Shown: in pieces, positions 62,687 to 64,000 of the stretch
Layout: the number at the start of each line of letters is the position of its first letter
Position numbering within the stretch: the stretch's first letter is position 1
Source: an uncultured Bacteroidota bacterium
Lineage (GTDB): Bacteria > Bacteroidota > Bacteroidia > Flavobacteriales > Flavobacteriaceae
Assembly (NCBI GenBank): GCA_913047695.1
Contig: CAJWUI010000004.1
Location: 1-64,000, forward strand
Length of the DNA stretch: 64,000 nt
Direction: 5' to 3'
The notes under the pieces: model-generated
Database searches by the model: none
What the model was told of the DNA's origin: nothing
The model's input: the letters and a program-made list of their open reading frames with translations, nothing else
Position numbers and translations under genes: made by a program

Positions 62687-63664
62687 TTATTCTATTGTTT
62701 GGATTAAAATTTTAGATAAGAAATCTGATAAATTCGTTTTCATCGCTTTAATTTGTTGAGGGATTATACTTTTTTCTGTCATACCAGGCACTGAATTAAT
62801 CTCAAGTATGTGTGGGATTTTATCAACAATTATAAATTCTGTTCGGACAAACCCTTTAAGTCCTAACTTTGAGTAAATTTTTTTTGATAAAACAACTAAT
62901 TCATTTTCCAAACTTTTTTCGATTCGAGCAGGTGTTATTTCTTCAGATTGACCTTCATATTTTGCAGCATAATCAAAAAAATCATTATTAGGTATTATCT
63001 CAGTAATTGGAAATACTTGAATTTCGTTCTCATATCTTGCGGTACCAACTGAAACCTCAAGACCATTCAGGTTACTTTCTATAATGAGTTGAGTGTCATA
63101 TTTAAAAGCTTCTTTTATTGAAGGTATTAAGTTTAACTTATCGTATACTTTAAAAATTCCAAAACTACTTCCAGACCTATTTGCTTTAACAAAACAGGGT
63201 AGGCCTAATTTTTTTATTATTAAGTCTACATCAATATCATCATCTTTATCAATTGTAAAATATTTTGCTGTTGGAATTTTCCATTCTCTGAGAACCGAAA
63301 GACAATCTCTCTTGTTAAATGTTAAAGCAGCATTATAACTGTCACAACTGGATATAGGAATTTCGAGAATTTCACAGAGTGCAGCTAACTGACCATTTTC
63401 GCCCAATGAACCATGTATTAGATTAAATATTAAATCAATTTTTATAGTTTTTCCGTTAAATGTAAGCTTAAGATCACCCTTTGAGACACTGTAAATATTT
63501 CCTCTATCGTCTTTTCCTGACCATTTACTTTTTTCAACAATAATTAAAAAAGGTTCCCATTTTTTTCTATCTAGTTTTGAAAAAACTGTTTCTCCACTTT
63601 CAATTGATATTTTGTATTCGGATGAATAACCCCCACAAACTACTCCTACTTTTTTCCTAATCAT
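62687..63664 (-). CDS. ddl: D-alanine--D-alanine ligase
   Basis: Ddl joins two D-alanines for the peptidoglycan stem peptide. The 325-residue ATP-grasp enzyme shows VGVVCGGYSSEYKISIESG at the N-terminus with the Ser and Glu that bind the first D-Ala. LIHGSLGENG, LPCFVKANRSGSSFGIFKV (ATP loop) and GLKGFVRTEFI are further blocks, and LEINSVPGMTEKSIIP carries the second metal site and substrate Ser region. The lipid and cell-wall genes murB and psd lie on the same strand farther left. A consensus promoter is present 18 bases upstream. Confidence 0.95.
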   Translation of the reverse strand: MIRKKVGVVCGGYSSEYKISIESGETVFSKLDRKKWEPFLIIVEKSKWSGKDDRGNIYSVSKGDLKLTFNGKTIKIDLIFNLIHGSLGENGQLAALCEILEIPISSCDSYNAALTFNKRDCLSVLREWKIPTAKYFTIDKDDDIDVDLIIKKLGLPCFVKANRSGSSFGIFKVYDKLNLIPSIKEAFKYDTQLIIESNLNGLEVSVGTARYENEIQVFPITEIIPNNDFFDYAAKYEGQSEEITPARIEKSLENELVVLSKKIYSKLGLKGFVRTEFIIVDKIPHILEINSVPGMTEKSIIPQQIKAMKTNLSDFLSKILIQTIE

Positions 63665-63681
63665 CTATATAGATTATAATG

Positions 63682-63711
63682 CAAATGTATGTGATTTCGA
63701 ATCAACCCAAA
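63682..63711 (-). promoter_or_regulatory. promoter of ddl-coaD
   Basis: Read on the minus strand, TTTG (63711-63708), an 18-base spacer and TACATTTG (63689-63682) match the Bacteroidota consensus. Transcription would start about 10 bases before the ddl ATG at 63664. The element overlaps the first possible start (63715) of the divergent PASTA gene. Confidence 0.7.
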
Positions 63712-63750
63712 AGCATGGGTTTTTATTATCTTAGTATTTCAAATCATTCA

Positions 63751-64000
63751 ATGAATTTATTAAGATTTTTAATTAGCAAATCTTTTTTCAAACAATTGTT
63801 TTTTGCAGCATTATGTTCAGTATTTCTTTTCTTGATTATTTACTTTGGTCTTAACATTATTACTAAACACAACAGTTATCAAAAGGTGCCTGAATTACGA
63901 GGTATATCACTAAAAAAGTTGTCTGTTATTTTGGAAAAAGAAGGATTACGCTTCGAAATAATTGATTCTTCAAGATATATACCTTCAATGAAACCTATGA
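63751..64000 (+). CDS. PASTA-domain membrane protein (N-terminal part, cut by window end)
   Basis: The frame is open from the ATG at 63751 to the window end, 83 residues. It has one membrane anchor (FFAALCSVFLFLIIYFGL, about residues 21-38) and then the start of a PASTA domain: KVPELRGISLKKLSVILEKEG followed by RFEIIDSSRY. PASTA domains bind peptidoglycan fragments or partner proteins on the outer side of the inner membrane. An in-frame ATG at 63715 is possible but the later one fits better. In flavobacteria a PASTA gene is often divergent from ddl, as here. The rest of the gene is not visible. Confidence 0.85.
   Translation, partial: MNLLRFLISKSFFKQLFFAALCSVFLFLIIYFGLNIITKHNSYQKVPELRGISLKKLSVILEKEGLRFEIIDSSRYIPSMKPM

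Noticed and set aside
1-64000. CRISPR arrays, tRNA or rRNA genes, transposases, phage genes
   Set aside because: Intergenic regions are all under about 300 bases and none shows repeat-spacer structure, cloverleaf-like sequence or rRNA motifs; no recombinase or phage protein was recognised.

Overview
The window looks like a chromosomal segment of a marine flavobacterium (phylum Bacteroidota). The DNA is AT-rich, Shine-Dalgarno sites are essentially absent, and several promoters match the Bacteroidota type (TTTG, 17-19 nt, TAnnTTTG). Gene content is typical of Flavobacteriia: a Na+-pumping NADH:quinone reductase, a membrane pyrophosphatase, a type IX secretion plug protein, and the rsfS-ftsH-LUD-cdsA-psd and ddl-coaD clusters. 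Genes are tightly packed, no gene-free stretch exceeds 300 bases, and several convergent pairs share their stop codons. No rRNA, tRNA, CRISPR array, insertion sequence or prophage was seen.

Layout: 1-5044 holds two paralogous bestrophin-like membrane proteins around a sodium/solute symporter and a DUF885 lipoprotein. 5086-9493 is a surface or accessory stretch: CotH-like protein, purple-acid-phosphatase-like enzyme, Stealth phosphotransferase and a glycosyltransferase. 9530-17640 is mainly housekeeping (fabD, folA, a class V aminotransferase, thyA, a DUF151 nuclease, pdhB, the pyrophosphatase, a deoxynucleoside kinase). 17755-21821 is a methionine/SAM operon (metK-metY-metX, then osmC) preceded by a SAM-II/SAM-V-type riboswitch. 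21872-23470 has an ABC ATPase and a DMT exporter on the minus strand. 23516-28215 is an aromatic amino acid operon (pheA-aminotransferase-tyrA-DAHP synthase/chorismate mutase) led by a tyrosine-rich leader peptide and a transcription attenuator. 28205-35554 carries tsaC, an aminotransferase, a desaturase, rsmG, pruA, apaG and the T9SS plug gene. 35669-46033 is the nqrABCDEF operon, an M16 peptidase, and apbE with a small companion. 46030-64000 is housekeeping: map, gpmI, rsgA, dtd, murB, valS, psd, cdsA, LUD, ftsH, rsfS, birA, pyrE, a NUDIX gene, coaD, ddl and the start of a PASTA protein.

The most notable content is RNA-level control. The aromatic operon has all the parts of classical ribosome-stalling attenuation: a promoter, a 21-residue leader with seven Tyr codons, an antiterminator pairing, and an intrinsic terminator ending four bases before pheA. 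The methionine operon has a compact pseudoknot aptamer placed almost at the predicted transcription start, with a downstream sequence that can form a mutually exclusive alternative fold. Both are read directly from sequence and can be tested by covariance models and RNA experiments.

The sodium theme links several genes: Na+-Nqr and its flavin transferase ApbE, a pyrophosphatase with the K+-dependent signature that is likely Na+-pumping, and the sodium-coupled symporter.
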